Assembly: GCF_003319125.1 (NCBI RefSeq)
Contig: NZ_QOHG01000019.1
Location: forward strand, 1 to 64,000
From: Blastococcus sp. TF02A-26
Lineage (GTDB): Bacteria > Actinomycetota > Actinomycetes > Mycobacteriales > Geodermatophilaceae
Direction: 5' to 3'
DNA length: 64,000 nt
The translations under genes and the position numbers were made by a program. Below are positions 16,627-27,351 of the stretch, piece after piece (within the stretch, counting starts at the first letter, position 1; each line of letters begins with the position of its first letter). Below the pieces are notes generated by a model. The model was given only the letters and a program-made list of their open reading frames with translations. It was not told where the DNA came from and made no database searches.

Positions 16627-17799
16627 TCAGGCGGGGGCGACCCGGAGCAGCACGTCCTCGTCGTCTCCGTTGTCGGTGGTGACGTAGAGCGCGCCGTCCG
16701 AGCCCAGCTGCGGGCTGCGGAGCCGGCCGTGGACGTCCTCCAGCTCCGGAACGCGGAACTGCTCGACCAGCCCGCCGTCGGCGCCGACGCGCAGGGCCAG
16801 CAACCCGGTGTCCTTCTGCACGCCGACGACGAGCAACCCGTCGTAGGTCCCCCACTGCGGGCCGGCGAGGAAGGTGGCCCCCGAGGTGGCGATGGTCGGG
16901 TCCCCGGACGCCCAGGTCGCGGGCACCGCGTCCGGCAGGTCGAGGTCGGTCATGGGCACGCTCTCGTCGTAGCCGCCGTCGTCGCCGTCCGGGTCGTAGC
17001 CGCCGTTGGCGCCGGGGGACAGCAGGGTCACCTCGTCGTCGCGCCCGGTGCCCTGCTCGGCGGCGAACACCTGGCCCGTCCCGGGCCGGACGGCCAGGCC
17101 CTGCACGTTGCGGTGGCCGTAGGTCCACACCAGCGGCGAGGCGTCCGGCGCTGTCGCGAAGGGGTTGCCCGGCCACGGCGCCCCGGTCGAGGCGTCGACC
17201 CGGAGCACCTTGCCGCCCAGGACGGCGCGGTCCTGCGGGTAGCTGCCGACGGCGTTGTCCCCCGTGCCGACCAGCAGGGCGCCCTCCGGGTCGAACCGCA
17301 GCCGGCAGCCGCCGTGCCGCCCGGTGGCCTCGTTGGCCGGGATGCCGCCGACCACGGGATCGGCGACCCGCGTCGCCGAGCGCCAGTCCTCGGCCACGGT
17401 CCAGGCGATCACCTGGATCTCGGCACCGCCGTCGTCCTCGACGCCCTGGCAGGTGTACAGCCGCCGGCTGTCGTCGAAGCCCGGATCGAGCACCAGTCCC
17501 ATGAGGCCGGTCTCCCCGTCCGCGTAGAGGTCGCCGAAGTCGGCGGCGACCTCCACCACCTCACCGTCGGGCCGCACGGCCGTCAGGCCGCCGGAGCGCT
17601 CGTCCACGACCAGCGTGCCGTCGGGCGCCTGTGCGACGTCCCAGGGGTGGTCCAGCCCGTCCAGGACGACGGTCACCTCGAGCGCCGGCGCCCCGTCGGG
17701 CCGGTCCCCGCCGGAGGCGTCGTCAGCGGTGCAGGCAGCCAGGAGCAGCAAGGCCCCCATGCAGGGGCCCACCGCGAGCTCGCGAGCGGTGGGGGGCAT
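16627..17799 (-). CDS. PQQ-dependent sugar dehydrogenase-type lipoprotein
   Basis: A 390-residue six-bladed beta-propeller of the glucose/sorbosone dehydrogenase family. A signal sequence ends in the lipobox LLLLAAC, with the lipidated cysteine at C23, so it is anchored outside the membrane. The family signature is GRHGGCRLRFDPEGALLVGTG with the likely catalytic histidine, then YGHRNVQGLA and EQGTGRDDEV. It would oxidise a sugar or related alcohol and pass electrons to the respiratory chain if PQQ is available; no pqq genes are in the window. It begins 12 bp after the prenyl synthase gene, so it may be the last gene of the nuo transcript. Confidence 0.85.
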   Translation of the reverse strand: MPPTARELAVGPCMGALLLLAACTADDASGGDRPDGAPALEVTVVLDGLDHPWDVAQAPDGTLVVDERSGGLTAVRPDGEVVEVAADFGDLYADGETGLMGLVLDPGFDDSRRLYTCQGVEDDGGAEIQVIAWTVAEDWRSATRVADPVVGGIPANEATGRHGGCRLRFDPEGALLVGTGDNAVGSYPQDRAVLGGKVLRVDASTGAPWPGNPFATAPDASPLVWTYGHRNVQGLAVRPGTGQVFAAEQGTGRDDEVTLLSPGANGGYDPDGDDGGYDESVPMTDLDLPDAVPATWASGDPTIATSGATFLAGPQWGTYDGLLVVGVQKDTGLLALRVGADGGLVEQFRVPELEDVHGRLRSPQLGSDGALYVTTDNGDDEDVLLRVAPA

Positions 17800-17811
17800 G
17801 GGGGTCCTTCA

Positions 17812-18870
17812 TCAGCTGGTGCGGGTGACGACGTAGTCGCAGAGCGCCGACAGCGCGTCGCGCACCTCGCCGGCCGGGACCTCCGCCAGGCGGGCCCGGG
17901 CACGGTCGGCGTAGTCGCGCAGCACCTGGGCGGCCCGCTCCAGCGACGCCGACGCCCGCAGCAGCGCCAGCGCCTCGGCGTGCTCCGCGTCGTCGGTCAG
18001 CGGGGCGGCCACGAGCTCCCGCAGCCGCGCCTCCGCCGGGTCGTCCCCGGCGAGCACGAACAGCACCGGCAGGGTGGCCACGCCCTCGCGCAGGTCGGTG
18101 CCCGGCGCCTTCCCCGACGCCCCGCCCTCGCTGACGATGTCGAGCAGGTCGTCGGAGAGCTGGAACGCGACCCCGACCTCCTCGCCGAACGCGGTCAGCG
18201 ACTCCACGAGGGCGGCGTCGACACCGGCGAAGGAGGCACCGAAACGGGCCGCGGTCGCCACCAGCGAGCCGGTCTTGTCGGCCAGCACCTCGAGGTAGTG
18301 GCCCACCGGGTCGTCGTCGGCCGCCGGCCCCACGGTCTCGCGGATCTGACCGGTCACCAGGCGCTCGAAGGTCCGGGCCTGGAGCCGGACGGCCTCCGGG
18401 CCGAGGTCGGCCAGGAGGTCCGAGGCGCGGGCGAAGAGGAAGTCACCGGTGAGGATCGCGACGCTGTTGGTCCAGCGGGTGTTCGCGCTCGGGGCACCGC
18501 GGCGGACCGCCGCCTCGTCCATGACGTCGTCGTGGTACAGCGTCGCCAGGTGGGTGAGCTCGCAGACGACGGCCGCGCGGGTGACCTCGGGCGCGTCGGG
18601 GTCGCCGAGCTGGGCGGCGAGGAGGGTCAGCAGCGGCCGGAACCGCTTGCCGCCGGCAGCCATGAGGTGGGCGGCGGCCTCCCGCACGAAGGCGTGCGGG
18701 CTGTCGACCGAGGCCGTCAGCGCCGTCTCGACGCGCGCCAGCCCCGCCGCGAGGGCGTCCCCGAGGGCCCCCTCGGGCAGCCAGCCGCCGATCGTGGACG
18801 CCGGGGCCGACGCGCGGTGCCACACCTGGGTGGGCGGCGTGGCGTCGACTGCGGCGCGGGCTCCGGTCAT
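17812..18870 (-). CDS. long-chain polyprenyl diphosphate synthase (menaquinone side chain)
   Basis: A 352-residue trans-prenyltransferase. It has GGKRFRP (about 72-78), a first aspartate motif in LYHDDVMDEA (about 109) and a second in FQLSDDLLDIV (about 236). It condenses isopentenyl diphosphate to build the C40-C45 tail that MenA attaches to the naphthoate ring; the exact chain length cannot be read from sequence. The ATG shares its A with the nuoN stop codon (TGATG), so it is translationally coupled to the NDH-1 genes. This makes quinone tail supply follow synthesis of the quinone-reducing complex. Confidence 0.9.
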   Translation of the reverse strand: MTGARAAVDATPPTQVWHRASAPASTIGGWLPEGALGDALAAGLARVETALTASVDSPHAFVREAAAHLMAAGGKRFRPLLTLLAAQLGDPDAPEVTRAAVVCELTHLATLYHDDVMDEAAVRRGAPSANTRWTNSVAILTGDFLFARASDLLADLGPEAVRLQARTFERLVTGQIRETVGPAADDDPVGHYLEVLADKTGSLVATAARFGASFAGVDAALVESLTAFGEEVGVAFQLSDDLLDIVSEGGASGKAPGTDLREGVATLPVLFVLAGDDPAEARLRELVAAPLTDDAEHAEALALLRASASLERAAQVLRDYADRARARLAEVPAGEVRDALSALCDYVVTRTS

Positions 18871-20453
18871 CAACCGACGAATCTAGCCGCCTCACCGGCG
18901 AGGTCGAGCACCGACCCGGGCACGACGCCCAGGACCACGGTGGCCGCGGCGGTCACCGCGAGCACGATCGTCGTGGGCAGCCCGGGGACGCCGACCGTCG
19001 GACCCTCCGTCACGGCGCCCGACCCGGTGCTCCCGGCCGGCTCGGAGAAGTACATGAGGACGACCACCCGGAGGTAGAAGAACGCCGCCACCGCGCTGGT
19101 CAGCAGGGCCACGACCGCCAGCGGCCACGCCCCGTCGTCGATCGCGGCCCGGAAGACGGCGAACTTCCCGGTGAAGCCGCTGGTGAGCGGGATCCCGGCC
19201 AGGGCGAGCAGGAAGAGGGTCATCACCGCGGCGAGCACCGGCGACCGCCGGGCCAGGCCGGCCCAGGAGGAGAGGTGGGTGGCCTCGCCGTCGCCGTCCC
19301 GGACCATCGTGAGGACGGCGAACGCGCCCAGCGTCGTCAGCCCGTAGGCGAGCAGGTAGAAGAGCGTGGCCGACAGGCCGGGGCTGTCGCCGGTGGCGTC
19401 GAAGCCGATGACACCGGTGAGCAGGAAGCCGGCGTGCGCGATGGAGGAGTAGGCCAGCATGCGCTTGAGGTCGGTCTGGGTGAGCCCCAGGACCGCGCCC
19501 ACGATCATCGACACGATGGCGATGCCGTAGACCAGCGGCCGCCAGGTCCACTCGTCGGTGCCGAACGCGACGTAGAGCAGCCGCAGGATCGCACCGAAGG
19601 CCGCGACCTTGGTGCAGGCGGCCATGAAGGCGGTCACCGGTGTGGGGGCGCCCTGGTACACGTCCGGCGTCCAGGTGTGGAACGGCGCGACGCTGGCCTT
19701 GAACATCAGGCCGACCAGCAGCAGGGCCAGGCCGAGGACCAGCAGGACGTCCCCGCCGTCGGTGGCCACCGCCTCGGAGATCGTCGACAGCCGGACGCTG
19801 CCGACCGCGCCGTAGACGAGGGCCAGGCCGTACAGGAAGAACGCCGAGGCGAAGGCGCCCAGCAGGAAGTACTTGACCGCGGCCTCCTGCGACAGCAGCC
19901 GGCGGCGGCGGGCCAGGCCGCTGATCAGGTACAGCGGGAGGCTGAGCACCTCGAGCGCGATGAACATGACCAGCAGGTCGTTCGCCGCGACGAACAGCAT
20001 CATGCCGCCGATGGCGAAGGTGGCCAGCGGGTAGACCTCGGTCTGCACCCGGTGGGCGGTGAGCAGCTCCCGGTCGCGGACGCTGCCGGCCGGGACGGCG
20101 GCCGAGGCGACGAACGACGACCGGGCCGGGTCCAGCCCGCGCTCGGCGAACAGCAGGACCGACAGCGCGCCGAGACCGGCGATGGTCGCCTGGAGGAACA
20201 CCCCGGCGCCGTCGACGGCCAGGGCCGACCCGGCGGTCACGTCGGCCTCGGCTCCGGTCAGGTCGCGGCCCGCGGCGAGCAGGACGGCGCTGACCAGGCC
20301 GCCCACCGTGCCGACCAGGGCCAGAGCGACCTGCGCCGGGTGGCGCACCTCGCGCGGCGCGAACGCCTCGACGAGCACGCCGATGCAGGCCGCCCCGAAC
20401 AGGAAGAGCAGCGGCGCCAGGGCCGCGTAGTCGAGATCCGGTGCCTCGATCAT
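18870..20453 (-). CDS. nuoN: NADH-quinone oxidoreductase subunit N
   Basis: A 527-residue polytopic antiporter-like subunit of the NDH-1 membrane arm that takes part in proton pumping. About 14 hydrophobic helices are seen. Proton-channel features include GLMFKASVAPFHTWTPDVYQ and the lysine in LTQTDLKRMLAYSSIAHAG. It starts with an ATG whose A is the last base of the nuoM stop, and its own stop overlaps the prenyl synthase start. Usual length for the family. Confidence 0.96.
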   Translation of the reverse strand: MIEAPDLDYAALAPLLFLFGAACIGVLVEAFAPREVRHPAQVALALVGTVGGLVSAVLLAAGRDLTGAEADVTAGSALAVDGAGVFLQATIAGLGALSVLLFAERGLDPARSSFVASAAVPAGSVRDRELLTAHRVQTEVYPLATFAIGGMMLFVAANDLLVMFIALEVLSLPLYLISGLARRRRLLSQEAAVKYFLLGAFASAFFLYGLALVYGAVGSVRLSTISEAVATDGGDVLLVLGLALLLVGLMFKASVAPFHTWTPDVYQGAPTPVTAFMAACTKVAAFGAILRLLYVAFGTDEWTWRPLVYGIAIVSMIVGAVLGLTQTDLKRMLAYSSIAHAGFLLTGVIGFDATGDSPGLSATLFYLLAYGLTTLGAFAVLTMVRDGDGEATHLSSWAGLARRSPVLAAVMTLFLLALAGIPLTSGFTGKFAVFRAAIDDGAWPLAVVALLTSAVAAFFYLRVVVLMYFSEPAGSTGSGAVTEGPTVGVPGLPTTIVLAVTAAATVVLGVVPGSVLDLAGEAARFVG

Positions 20454-22105
20454 CAGTTCCCCGCCTCCGTCTCGGCACCGCTCGGACCCACCTCGGGCGT
20501 GGCGCCGCCGGGGTCCCCGCCGACGTCGGAGACCGTGTCGGCCACCGCCGGCTCGATCAGGTCGATCAGCGGCTGCGGATAGACGCCCAGGACGACGATC
20601 AGCGCCACGAGGGGGGCCACCACGGCGACCTCACGGCGGTTGAGCTCCGGGAAGCGCCGGCCGGTCGCGGCCTCGGTGGCAGTCTCCGCCAGCGTCGCGG
20701 TCGCCGTCCCGCCGCCGGCGGCCGGCGCGGGTGCGCTCACCGGGACGCCGGCCCCGGGCGCCGCCATGAGCCCGCGCGGCGGGCCGTGCATGGTGCGCTG
20801 GTACATCAGCAGCACGTACAGCGCGGCCAGGACGATGCCGGCGGTGGCGACGATCGTGAACACCGGCCGGCTCGGGTAGGAGCCGATGAGCACCAGGAAC
20901 TCGCTGACGAAGCTGTTGGTGCCCGGCAGGGCCAGCGACGCCAGCCCGGCGACGAGGAAGACGCCGGCGAAGGCCGGGGCCTGGGCGGCGACGCCGCCGT
21001 AGTCCGCGATCCGCCGCGAGCCGCCGCGGGCGATGAGCATGCCCACGACGAGGAACAGCAGGCCGGTCGCGATGCCGTGGTTGACCATGTAGAGCACCGC
21101 GCCGGTGCCGGCTTCCGTGGTGAAGGCGAAGATCCCGAGCGCGATGAACCCGAAGTGCGCGATCGACGTGTACGACACCAGCCGCTTCATGTCGCTCTGC
21201 CCCATCGCCAGCAGCGCCGCGTACAGGACACCGGCGACGGCGAGGGCGAGCACGTACGGCGCGAAGTCCCGGGAGGCGTCGGGGAACAGCGGCAGGCAGT
21301 AGCGGATGAAACCGAACGTGCCGACCTTGTCCAGGACGCCGACGAGCAGCACCGCTCCCCCGATCGGCGCCTCGGCACCGGCGTCGGGCAGCCAGGTGTG
21401 CAGCGGCACGAGCGGGGCCTTGATCGCGAACGCGACGAAGAAGCCGAGGAACAGCAGCTTCTGCACCTCGGGGTCGATGTCGATGGCGTTGAGGACCTCG
21501 AAGGCGAAGCTGCCCTCGCCCTGCTGCGCGCTCACGACGTACAGGCCGATGACGGCGGCGAGCATGATCAGCCCGCCGACCAGGCTGTAGAGGAAGAACT
21601 TGACCGCCGCGTACTGCCGTCGCGGCCCGCCGAAGCTGCCGATCAGGAAGTACATCGGGACGAGCATCGCCTCGAAGAAGACGTAGAACAGGAAGACGTC
21701 GGTCGCGGCGAAGACCCCGACCATCATCGCCTCGAGCAGCAGGATCCAGGCGAAGAACGTGGTGGTCGACCGGCCGTTCGCCGGCTCGTCGGCCCACGAG
21801 GCGCCGATGACCACCGGCACGAGGACGCCGACGAGCAGCAGCATGACCAGGGCGATGCCGTCGACGCCGAGGGCGAAGGAGACCCCGAAGTCCTCGATCC
21901 AGGAGACCGAGCTGGTCAGCTGGAACCGGTCCCCGCCGACGTCGAAGGCGGCCGTGGCCAGCACCGCCAGCAGCAGCACCACCAGGCTCACGCCGAGGGA
22001 GACCTGCTTGGCCAGCAGCTCGCGGCCGCGCGGCAGTGCCGCGACCGCCGCGGCGCCCACCGCGGGCACCACGATCATCAGCAGCAGGAACGGGAAGTCG
22101 GTCAC
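20453..22105 (-). CDS. nuoM: NADH-quinone oxidoreductase subunit M
   Basis: A 550-residue antiporter-like proton-pumping subunit. Helices run throughout, with the family motifs FAIKAPLVPLHTWLPDAGAE and MGQSDMKRLVSYTSIAHFGF. The GTG start follows GAGAGG. It lies 40 bp after nuoL, the widest gap inside the nuo cluster, and overlaps nuoN by one base. A low-complexity Ala/Pro-rich loop is present near residues 450-480 (GAGVPVSAPAPAAGGG), as in related actinobacteria. Confidence 0.96.
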   Translation of the reverse strand: MTDFPFLLLMIVVPAVGAAAVAALPRGRELLAKQVSLGVSLVVLLLAVLATAAFDVGGDRFQLTSSVSWIEDFGVSFALGVDGIALVMLLLVGVLVPVVIGASWADEPANGRSTTTFFAWILLLEAMMVGVFAATDVFLFYVFFEAMLVPMYFLIGSFGGPRRQYAAVKFFLYSLVGGLIMLAAVIGLYVVSAQQGEGSFAFEVLNAIDIDPEVQKLLFLGFFVAFAIKAPLVPLHTWLPDAGAEAPIGGAVLLVGVLDKVGTFGFIRYCLPLFPDASRDFAPYVLALAVAGVLYAALLAMGQSDMKRLVSYTSIAHFGFIALGIFAFTTEAGTGAVLYMVNHGIATGLLFLVVGMLIARGGSRRIADYGGVAAQAPAFAGVFLVAGLASLALPGTNSFVSEFLVLIGSYPSRPVFTIVATAGIVLAALYVLLMYQRTMHGPPRGLMAAPGAGVPVSAPAPAAGGGTATATLAETATEAATGRRFPELNRREVAVVAPLVALIVVLGVYPQPLIDLIEPAVADTVSDVGGDPGGATPEVGPSGAETEAGN

Positions 22106-22145
22106 CGGGCAGCCTCTCGGTCCGTCGTCAACGTGGCCATCCCGC

Positions 22146-24083
22146 TCAGCCCGCCGTCACCGCGAGCAGCGCCCCGGCGACCAGCACCGCGCCGCCGAGC
22201 ATCCCCAGCGCGTAGGTCCGCACGAACCCGGTCTGCGCGCGGCCCAGCCGGGAGGAGGAGCCCCCGAGCCCCGCGGCCAGGCCGTTCACCGCGCCGTCCA
22301 CCCCGCGGTTGTCCACCCACACCAGTGCGCGGGTCAGCCACTGACCGGGGCGCATGAACAGCGACTCGTTGATCGCGTCGGCGTAGAGCGCCTTGCGGGC
22401 CGCGCGGGTGACCACCGAGACGCGCTCGGGCGCCACCTCCGGCACCTCGCGGCGGCCCACGAACAGCCACGCGGCGAGGACCCCGAGCGCCATCACCGCG
22501 GTGACGACCAGTCCGACGACGGCGGGCGCGACGACGTGCTCGGCCTCCTCCGGCTCACCGAAGACCGGCGCGAGCCAGTCCGACAGCGGGAACGCCGACA
22601 CCAGCAGGAAGCCCGCGGCCACCGAGCCGACGGCGAGCACCGCCATCGGCACCGTCATCACCGACGGGGACTCGTGCGGGTGCGGCGTCTCCCGGCCCGG
22701 GGCCGACGGCGCCCAGCGCGGCCGACCGAGGAACGTCATGATCATCAGGCGGGTCATGTAGAAGGCCGTGAGGCCGGCGCCGAGCACCGCCACCCCGCCG
22801 AGCACCCACCCGGATGTGCCGCCCCGGTCCAGCGCCGCCTCGATGATGGCGTCCTTGGTCCAGTAGCCGGACAGGAACGGGAAGCCGATGAGGGCGAGGT
22901 AACCCAGGCCGAAGGTCACGAAGGTGACCGGGAGCTTCTTCGCCAGGCCGCCGAAGCGCCGCATGTCCACCTGGTCGTCCATGGCGTGCATGACCGACCC
23001 GGCGCCGAGGAAGAGCCCGGCCTTGAAGAAGCCGTGGGTGAGCAGGTGCGCGATCGCGGCCGCGTAGCCGACCGGGCCGAGGCCGACCGCCAGGAACATG
23101 TAGCCGATCTGGCTGACCGTCGAGTAGGCCAGCACCTTCTTGATGTCGTCGTAGGCGCAGCCGGCGATCGCGCCGATCATCAGCGTCAGCGCGCCGATCA
23201 CCAGGACGACGGTGCGCGCGGTCTCGGTGAGGTCGTAGATCGGCGCGGACCGGGCGATGAGGTAGACGCCGGCGGTGACCATCGTGGCGGCGTGGATGAG
23301 GGCCGACACCGGCGTCGGGCCCTCCATGGCGTCGGGGAGCCAGGCCTGCAACGGGAACTGGCCCGACTTGCCGCAGGCGCCGAGGAGCAGTAGCAGCCCG
23401 ATCGCGGTGATCGTGCCCCCGGCGAGGAACCCGACCGAGCCGAAGACGCCCTCGTAGGTGACCGTGCCCAGCTGCGCGAACATGATGAAGATCGCCAGCG
23501 CCAGCCCGACGTCGCCGACGCGGTTCATGATGAACGCCTTCTTGGCGGCGGTGGCCGCGGCCGGGCGCTCGTGCCAGAAGGCGATGAGCAGGTAGGACGC
23601 GAGACCCACGCCCTCCCAGCCGACGTACAGGGCGACGTAGTTGTCGCCGAGGACCAGCAGCAGCATCGCCGCGACGAAGAGGTTCAGATAGGCGAAGAAC
23701 CGGCGGCGGCGCGGGTCGTGCGCCATGTAGCCGATCGAGTAGACGTGGATCAGCGCGCCGACGCCGGTGATCAGCAGCGCGAAGACCGCCGACAGCGGGT
23801 CGAACAGCAGCCCGGCCTCGACGTCCAGCGAGCCGCTGTCGATGAACGTGAACAGGTCGACCGAGACCTGGCGCTCGTCCAGCTGGAGGGTGCAGGCGAG
23901 CGCGACGACGAAGGCGACGACGACCGTCGCCGTGCCCAGCAGATGGCCCCAGCGATCGGTGCGCCGGCCGCCGAGCAGCAGCACCGCGGCACCCGCCAGG
24001 GGCAGCGCGATGAGCAGCCAGGAGGCCGAGAGCAGCCCGTCGGCGGGGACGAAGGCGGCGCCGGAGTCCATGACCGTGTCCAT
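22146..24083 (-). CDS. nuoL: NADH-quinone oxidoreductase subunit L
   Basis: A 645-residue distal proton-pumping subunit with the long lateral helix expected at its C-terminal end. Motifs include [20 protein letters not shown], then [20 protein letters not shown] and [20 protein letters not shown]. Two nearby ATGs (24083 and 12 nt later) are possible starts; neither has a strong ribosome site. It begins 14 bp after nuoK. Confidence 0.95.
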   Translation of the reverse strand: MDTVMDSGAAFVPADGLLSASWLLIALPLAGAAVLLLGGRRTDRWGHLLGTATVVVAFVVALACTLQLDERQVSVDLFTFIDSGSLDVEAGLLFDPLSAVFALLITGVGALIHVYSIGYMAHDPRRRRFFAYLNLFVAAMLLLVLGDNYVALYVGWEGVGLASYLLIAFWHERPAAATAAKKAFIMNRVGDVGLALAIFIMFAQLGTVTYEGVFGSVGFLAGGTITAIGLLLLLGACGKSGQFPLQAWLPDAMEGPTPVSALIHAATMVTAGVYLIARSAPIYDLTETARTVVLVIGALTLMIGAIAGCAYDDIKKVLAYSTVSQIGYMFLAVGLGPVGYAAAIAHLLTHGFFKAGLFLGAGSVMHAMDDQVDMRRFGGLAKKLPVTFVTFGLGYLALIGFPFLSGYWTKDAIIEAALDRGGTSGWVLGGVAVLGAGLTAFYMTRLMIMTFLGRPRWAPSAPGRETPHPHESPSVMTVPMAVLAVGSVAAGFLLVSAFPLSDWLAPVFGEPEEAEHVVAPAVVGLVVTAVMALGVLAAWLFVGRREVPEVAPERVSVVTRAARKALYADAINESLFMRPGQWLTRALVWVDNRGVDGAVNGLAAGLGGSSSRLGRAQTGFVRTYALGMLGGAVLVAGALLAVTAG

Positions 24084-24097
24084 TCAGTTGCCCGCCG

Positions 24098-24397
24098 TCA
24101 GTACTTGAGCAGGTTCGCGTCGTCGACGGACGCCGAACGGCGGGTCCGGTAGATCGACATGATGATCGCGAGGCCGACCACGACCTCGGCGGCGGCGACG
24201 ACCATGACGAAGAACGCCATGATCTGGCCGTCGACGGTGCCGGTGGCCCGGGCGAAGGTGACCAGCGTCAGGTTCACCGAGTTGAGCATCAGCTCGACGC
24301 ACATGAACACGACGATCGCGTTGCGCCGCACGAGGACGCCGACGGCGCCGATGGTGAACAGGATCGCGGCCAGCACCAGGTAGTGGCTGAGGGTCAC
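24098..24397 (-). CDS. nuoK: NADH-quinone oxidoreductase subunit K
   Basis: A 99-residue three-helix subunit of the membrane arm. It carries the buried glutamates of the proton path in [18 protein letters not shown] and [19 protein letters not shown]. The GTG start overlaps the nuoJ stop by 4 nt. Full length for the family. Confidence 0.95.
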   Translation of the reverse strand: MTLSHYLVLAAILFTIGAVGVLVRRNAIVVFMCVELMLNSVNLTLVTFARATGTVDGQIMAFFVMVVAAAEVVVGLAIIMSIYRTRRSASVDDANLLKY

Positions 24398-25227
24398 CGC
24401 AGCGCACCCCCGCCGGAGCTGCCGTCCTGGGTGCCGAGCTGGTGGTCGGGCGAGCCGAGCTGCTCACGGCCGGTGGGGCGCGGCATCTGGTCGACCTCCT
24501 GGGGATCGATGCCGGTGGCGAAGCTGTCCTCGGCGAGGCGGCCGTCGGGCAGCAGCGCCGGGGCGGCCACCGAGTTGGCCCGCGCGAAGACGCCGGGGCC
24601 GGGGTACGTCTGCGGCCGGTCGGTGGTGAGGAACCGGGCCCGCGAGAGCTCCTTCTGGGTCTGCCGCGTCCCGGGCTCGCGCTCGATGTGGGCCAGCACC
24701 ATCGCCCCGACCGCGGCGGTGATCAGCAGCGCGCTGGTGACCTCGAAGGCCAGCAGGTAGCGGGTGAACAGCAGCTCGGCGATCGCCTCGATGTTGCCGT
24801 CGGGCTGCGCGTCCGCCAGCCCCGTCGCGCCGAGGTCCTGGGTGGCCCGGGCGATCCCGGTGCCGGCCAGACCGGCGAAGCCGACGCCCAGCACGATGGC
24901 GGCCACCCGCTGCCCGCGCAGGGTCTCGACCACCGAGTCGGAGGAGTCGCGGCCGACCAGCATGAGCACGAACAGGAAGAGGATCATGATCGCGCCGGTG
25001 TAGACGATGATCTGCACCGCGCCGAGGAACGGCGCCTCCTGGACGACGTAGAAGACGCCCAGGACCAGCATCGTGTTCACCAGCCACAGCGCCGAGTGGA
25101 CGGCGTTGCGGGAGAACACCATCCCCAGCGCCCCGGCCAGGGCGACCGGCGCCAGGACCCAGAAGACGACGGCCTCGCCGGTGCCCAGCGAGACGCCGGT
25201 GTCCGCCGCCGCGGCGAGCACGCTCAC
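24394..25227 (-). CDS. nuoJ: NADH-quinone oxidoreductase subunit J
   Basis: A 277-residue membrane subunit with five helices in the first about 185 residues, including [20 protein letters not shown], the segment with the conserved pi-bulge helix. After that comes a cytoplasmic, proline- and glycine-rich tail of about 90 residues typical of actinobacterial NuoJ. The GTG at 25227 overlaps the nuoI stop (GTGA). Confidence 0.94.
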   Translation of the reverse strand: MSVLAAAADTGVSLGTGEAVVFWVLAPVALAGALGMVFSRNAVHSALWLVNTMLVLGVFYVVQEAPFLGAVQIIVYTGAIMILFLFVLMLVGRDSSDSVVETLRGQRVAAIVLGVGFAGLAGTGIARATQDLGATGLADAQPDGNIEAIAELLFTRYLLAFEVTSALLITAAVGAMVLAHIEREPGTRQTQKELSRARFLTTDRPQTYPGPGVFARANSVAAPALLPDGRLAEDSFATGIDPQEVDQMPRPTGREQLGSPDHQLGTQDGSSGGGALR

Positions 25228-25850
25228 GGCATCTCCCCGCGCTGGGTCGCGGCCAGGTAGTAGGCCTTCTCGTCGTCGCCGAGGCGCATCGCGTGCGGCG
25301 GCGCCTCCATCCCCGGCAGCAGCGGGGCCATCAGCTGCTCCTTGGTGAAGATCAGGTCCTGCCGGTTGTCGTCGGCCAGCTCGAAGTCGTTGCTCATCGT
25401 CAGCGACCGCGTCGGGCAGGCCTCGATGCACAGCCCGCAGAAGATGCAGCGCAGGTAGTTGATCTGGTAGACGCGGCCGTACCGCTCACCCGGGGAGTAG
25501 CGGGCGTCCTCGGTGTTGTCCCCGCCCTCCACGTAGATGGCGTCGGCCGGGCAGGCCCAGGCGCACAGCTCGCAGCCGACGCACTTCTCCAGCCCGTCGG
25601 GGTGCCGGTTGAGCACGTGCCGGCCGTGGTAGCGCGGCTTGGTGACCTTGGGGACCTCCGGGTACTCCTCGGTGGTCACCTTCCGGAAGATCTGCGCGAA
25701 GGTGACGCCGAAGCCCTGGCCGGGGGCCGGCAGCAGGCTGCGGCGGATCGCCGGGGCCGAGCCGGAGCCACGACCGGCCCGCTCGACCTCGCCTCCCCGG
25801 GTCGCCTGGGCGAGGCCCTTCTCGTCGCCGGTGCGGCTGGGGTCAGACAT
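25224..25850 (-). CDS. nuoI: NADH-quinone oxidoreductase subunit I
   Basis: A 208-residue ferredoxin-like subunit. It binds the two 4Fe-4S clusters (N6a, N6b) that carry electrons toward NuoB, through [12 protein letters not shown] and [12 protein letters not shown]. The first 35 residues are a low-complexity extension. The ATG start overlaps the end of nuoH by 8 nt and the stop overlaps nuoJ. Confidence 0.96.
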   Translation of the reverse strand: MSDPSRTGDEKGLAQATRGGEVERAGRGSGSAPAIRRSLLPAPGQGFGVTFAQIFRKVTTEEYPEVPKVTKPRYHGRHVLNRHPDGLEKCVGCELCAWACPADAIYVEGGDNTEDARYSPGERYGRVYQINYLRCIFCGLCIEACPTRSLTMSNDFELADDNRQDLIFTKEQLMAPLLPGMEAPPHAMRLGDDEKAYYLAATQRGEMP

Positions 25851-27351
25851 CGCCGTCCTCCGTGCTGTCGGTCGGGCCGACCTCGGTGCGGGTGCTGCCG
25901 CGGCGGCCGGTGGCGACCACGCCGCCCTCGCCGCGGGTCGCGGCGCCCACCGGCTCGGCGCGACGCAGTCGCGGCGACGGCGGGACCCTGAGGTCCATCG
26001 GCGGGATCGGGAAGCCGCCCTCGGCCCGGCTGGGTCCGGTGCGCTGCGCCGGCCGGCGGCGCGGCCCGGCAGGGGCCAGCACCTCCGGCTCGGGGTCGAC
26101 CGCGTGGACCGCGCCGGCGGCTGCCTCCTCGGCCATGAGCCGGGTGTCGCGGTTGCTCGCCCGGCTGGCGATCGCCAGGCCGCCGAGCACCACCAGCGCG
26201 ATCGGCACCCCGACGAACAGGGCCACCTGGCCGGTGGAGAGGTCCGCCTCGCGGGAGACGGTGCGCATGGTGGCCACGGCGAGGATCCACACCAGCGCGG
26301 TGGGGACCAGCACCTTCCAGCCGAACCGCATGAACTGGTCGTAGCGGAGCCGGGGCAGGGTCCCGCGCAGCCAGATGAAGACGAACAGCGCGGCCACGAC
26401 CTTGAGGAAGAACCACAGCATCGGCCACCAACCGGAGTTGGCGCCGTCCCAGATCGACAGCGGCCACGGCGCCCGCCAGCCGCCGAGGAACAGCGTCGCG
26501 GCCAGCGCGGAGACGGTGACCATGTTGATGTACTCGGCCAGGAAGAACAGCGCGAACTTCAGCGACGAGTACTCGGTGTGGAACCCGCCGACCAGCTCGC
26601 TCTCGGCCTCGGGGAGGTCGAACGGCGCGCGGTTGGTCTCGCCGACGACGGCGATCGCGTAGATGACGAAGCTGACCGGCAGCAGCACCGCGAACCAGCT
26701 GGGCCCGGTGAACTCCCAGCCGAAGAACGACACCTCGTTGCCGTCGGCCTGGGCGGCGACGATCTCCGAGGTCGACATCGACCCGGCGTAGAGGAACACC
26801 GCCACGATCGACAGGCCCATCGCGATCTCGTAGCTGACCATCTGCGCGGCGCTGCGCAGGCCGCCGAGCAGCGGGTAGGTCGAGCCGGACGCCCAGCCGG
26901 CCAGCACGATGCCGTAGACGCCCATCGCCGAGCAGGCCAGCACGACCAGGACGCCGATGGGGGCGTCGGTCAGCTGCAGCGGCGTCCGCTCGCCGAAGAT
27001 GCTCACCGTCGGGCCCATGGGGATCACCGAGAAGGCGAGGAACGCCGGGACGGCGGCGATGACCGGGGCCAGGAAGTAGACCGGCTTGTCCGCCAGCGCC
27101 GGCATGATGTCTTCCTTGAACGCGAGCTTCAGGCCATCGGCCAGGCTCTGCAGGTAGCCGCGCGGGCCGACCCGGTTGGGGCCGATCCGCTGCTGCATCC
27201 GCGAGACGACCTTGCGCTCGAAGACGATCGCGAACAGCGTCATCACCACGAGGACGACGAAGACGCCGACGATCTTGATGAGGACGATCCACCAGACGTC
27301 GGAGCCGAAGTCCTCCAGCGTGGGCTGGTCGGGGCTGGCGAGCGTGATCAC
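25843..27351 (-). CDS. nuoH: NADH-quinone oxidoreductase subunit H
   Basis: A 502-residue membrane subunit that forms the quinone entry channel with NuoB and NuoD. It has eight helices and the conserved [20 protein letters not shown] loop and [20 protein letters not shown]. The last about 95 residues (from about 405) are a charged, disordered tail rich in R, P and G not found in the shorter E. coli protein; similar tails occur in actinobacteria. The GTG start overlaps nuoG by 4 nt. Confidence 0.96.
   Translation of the reverse strand: MITLASPDQPTLEDFGSDVWWIVLIKIVGVFVVLVVMTLFAIVFERKVVSRMQQRIGPNRVGPRGYLQSLADGLKLAFKEDIMPALADKPVYFLAPVIAAVPAFLAFSVIPMGPTVSIFGERTPLQLTDAPIGVLVVLACSAMGVYGIVLAGWASGSTYPLLGGLRSAAQMVSYEIAMGLSIVAVFLYAGSMSTSEIVAAQADGNEVSFFGWEFTGPSWFAVLLPVSFVIYAIAVVGETNRAPFDLPEAESELVGGFHTEYSSLKFALFFLAEYINMVTVSALAATLFLGGWRAPWPLSIWDGANSGWWPMLWFFLKVVAALFVFIWLRGTLPRLRYDQFMRFGWKVLVPTALVWILAVATMRTVSREADLSTGQVALFVGVPIALVVLGGLAIASRASNRDTRLMAEEAAAGAVHAVDPEPEVLAPAGPRRRPAQRTGPSRAEGGFPIPPMDLRVPPSPRLRRAEPVGAATRGEGGVVATGRRGSTRTEVGPTDSTEDGDV

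Noticed and set aside
16174-19077. 967-codon plus-strand open frame over korB, the dehydrogenase and the prenyl synthase
   Set aside because: Crosses three real genes, low complexity, no conserved motif; a third-position GC artefact.
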